Assembly: GCA_018334855.1 (NCBI GenBank)
Contig: JAGXLE010000101.1
Location: 1 to 5,786, forward strand
Direction: 5' to 3'
DNA from: Desulfobacterales bacterium
Lineage (GTDB): Bacteria; Desulfobacterota; Desulfobacteria; Desulfobacterales; Desulfosalsimonadaceae
DNA: 5,786 nt
How positions within the stretch are numbered: position 1 is the first letter of the stretch; every line of letters starts with the position of its first letter. Below are positions 5,344-5,786 of the stretch, one piece after another. Both the position numbers and the translations under genes were made by a program. The notes below the pieces were generated by a model. That model was not told the origin of the DNA. It was given only the letters and a program-made list of their open reading frames with translations, and searched no databases.

Positions 5344-5651
5344 AAAACATGGGAAAAATGATGAAACAAGCCCAGCAGCTTCAGGAAAAGATGAACAAGC
5401 TGCAGGAGGAAATGGCGGATAAAACCGTGGAGGCCACAGCCGGCGGAGGCATGGTCAAAGTGGTTGCCAACGGCAGGCAGCAGATCGTCTCAGTTAATAT
5501 TGAAAAGGAAGTGGTGGACCCCGAGGACGTGGAAATGCTCCAGGACTTGATCCTTGCTGCTGTCAACGAAGCCCTGAGCCGTTCACAGGAGATGGTCTCA
5601 GAAGAGATGAGCAAGCTGACCGGCGGCATGAATATTCCGGGATTGACATAA
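5340..5651 (+). CDS. ybaB: YbaB/EbfC family nucleoid-associated protein
   Basis: This is a small DNA-binding protein of the YbaB/EbfC family. Family members form dimers with a tweezer-like shape, bind DNA and associate with the nucleoid; the gene's constant placement between dnaX and recR suggests a link to replication or repair. The 103 residues show the long N-terminal helix ([22 protein letters not shown], about 7-28), the central strand region [22 protein letters not shown] (33-54), and the C-terminal helix with [13 protein letters not shown] (67-79) ending in a Gly/Pro-rich GGMNIPGLT tail. AGGAGG (5325-5330) lies 9 nt before ATG 5340, inside the end of dnaX, and the ATGA overlap implies coupled translation. 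A second ATG at 5349 is possible but less well spaced. Confidence 0.96.
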   Translation: MKNMGKMMKQAQQLQEKMNKLQEEMADKTVEATAGGGMVKVVANGRQQIVSVNIEKEVVDPEDVEMLQDLILAAVNEALSRSQEMVSEEMSKLTGGMNIPGLT

Positions 5652-5652
5652 C

Positions 5653-5786
5653 ATGAACCATTACCCGGAAGCTATTGTAAAACTGATCCGGCACCTGCGC
5701 AGGCTGCCCGCAATCGGCGAAAAAACCGCGGAGCGCTTTGCAATGTATCTGCTGACCGCGCCGGAAGGGGAAGTCGCCGAACTTGC
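5653..5786 (+). CDS. recR: Recombination protein RecR, N-terminal part (runs off the right edge)
   Basis: RecR acts with RecO (and RecF) to load RecA on single-stranded gaps during recombinational repair. Only 44 codons plus two bases are in the window. They show the usual start (YPEAIVKLIRHL) and the helix-hairpin-helix DNA-binding segment LRRLPAIGEKTAERFAMYLL (15-34), matching the family's LPGIGxKxAxRxAxxLL pattern. The Cys4 zinc finger and Toprim domain lie beyond the edge. The ATG follows the ybaB stop after a single base and has no good Shine-Dalgarno of its own, so translation is probably coupled to ybaB. Gene order dnaX-ybaB-recR supports the call. Confidence 0.95.
   Translation, partial: MNHYPEAIVKLIRHLRRLPAIGEKTAERFAMYLLTAPEGEVAEL

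Overview
The window looks like chromosomal DNA of an anaerobic, mid-GC Gram-negative bacterium, most plausibly a sulfate-reducing member of the Desulfobacterota (former Deltaproteobacteria). This placement is an inference. It rests on a DUF1638 protein, a stand-alone NifX/NifB-type cofactor-domain protein behind a near-consensus sigma-54 promoter, a CxxCxxCC-type protein, an Ogr/Delta-like small zinc-finger protein, and the style of the DnaX C-terminus. No mobile element, CRISPR array or prophage module is visible.

Layout. Bases 1-3035 hold six genes that alternate strand one by one (+,-,+,-,+,-), so none can share an operon with its neighbour. They are: an unrecognised protein open to the left edge; a small Cys-rich zinc-ribbon protein; an 88-residue Ogr/Delta-like zinc-finger protein that starts 29 bp away on the other strand; a 267-residue YkgJ-like (CxxCxxCC) protein; a 119-residue NifX/NifB-family protein; and a 212-residue DUF1638 protein. 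Four of the six are rich in cysteine, which suggests metal or redox functions, but no shared pathway can be read from the sequence.

The most informative non-coding stretch is 1687-2026. It carries an 18-bp dyad, a symmetric array of TGCAA motifs inside a perfect 9-bp inverted repeat, and a sigma-54 promoter (TTGGCAC-N5-TTGCT). The predicted transcript start lies only about 5 nt before the NifX-like ATG. This looks like a complete enhancer-plus-promoter unit for one gene with an almost leaderless mRNA.

From 3246 rightwards everything is on the + strand and is housekeeping: possible promoters, tRNA-Ser(GGA) with encoded CCA, a 181-nt leader, then dnaX, the ybaB/ebfC nucleoid-associated gene and the start of recR. 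dnaX and ybaB overlap by 4 nt and recR follows ybaB after 1 nt, so the three are almost certainly co-transcribed and translationally coupled. They join replication (clamp-loader tau subunit), DNA binding and recombinational repair in the widespread dnaX-ybaB-recR cluster.
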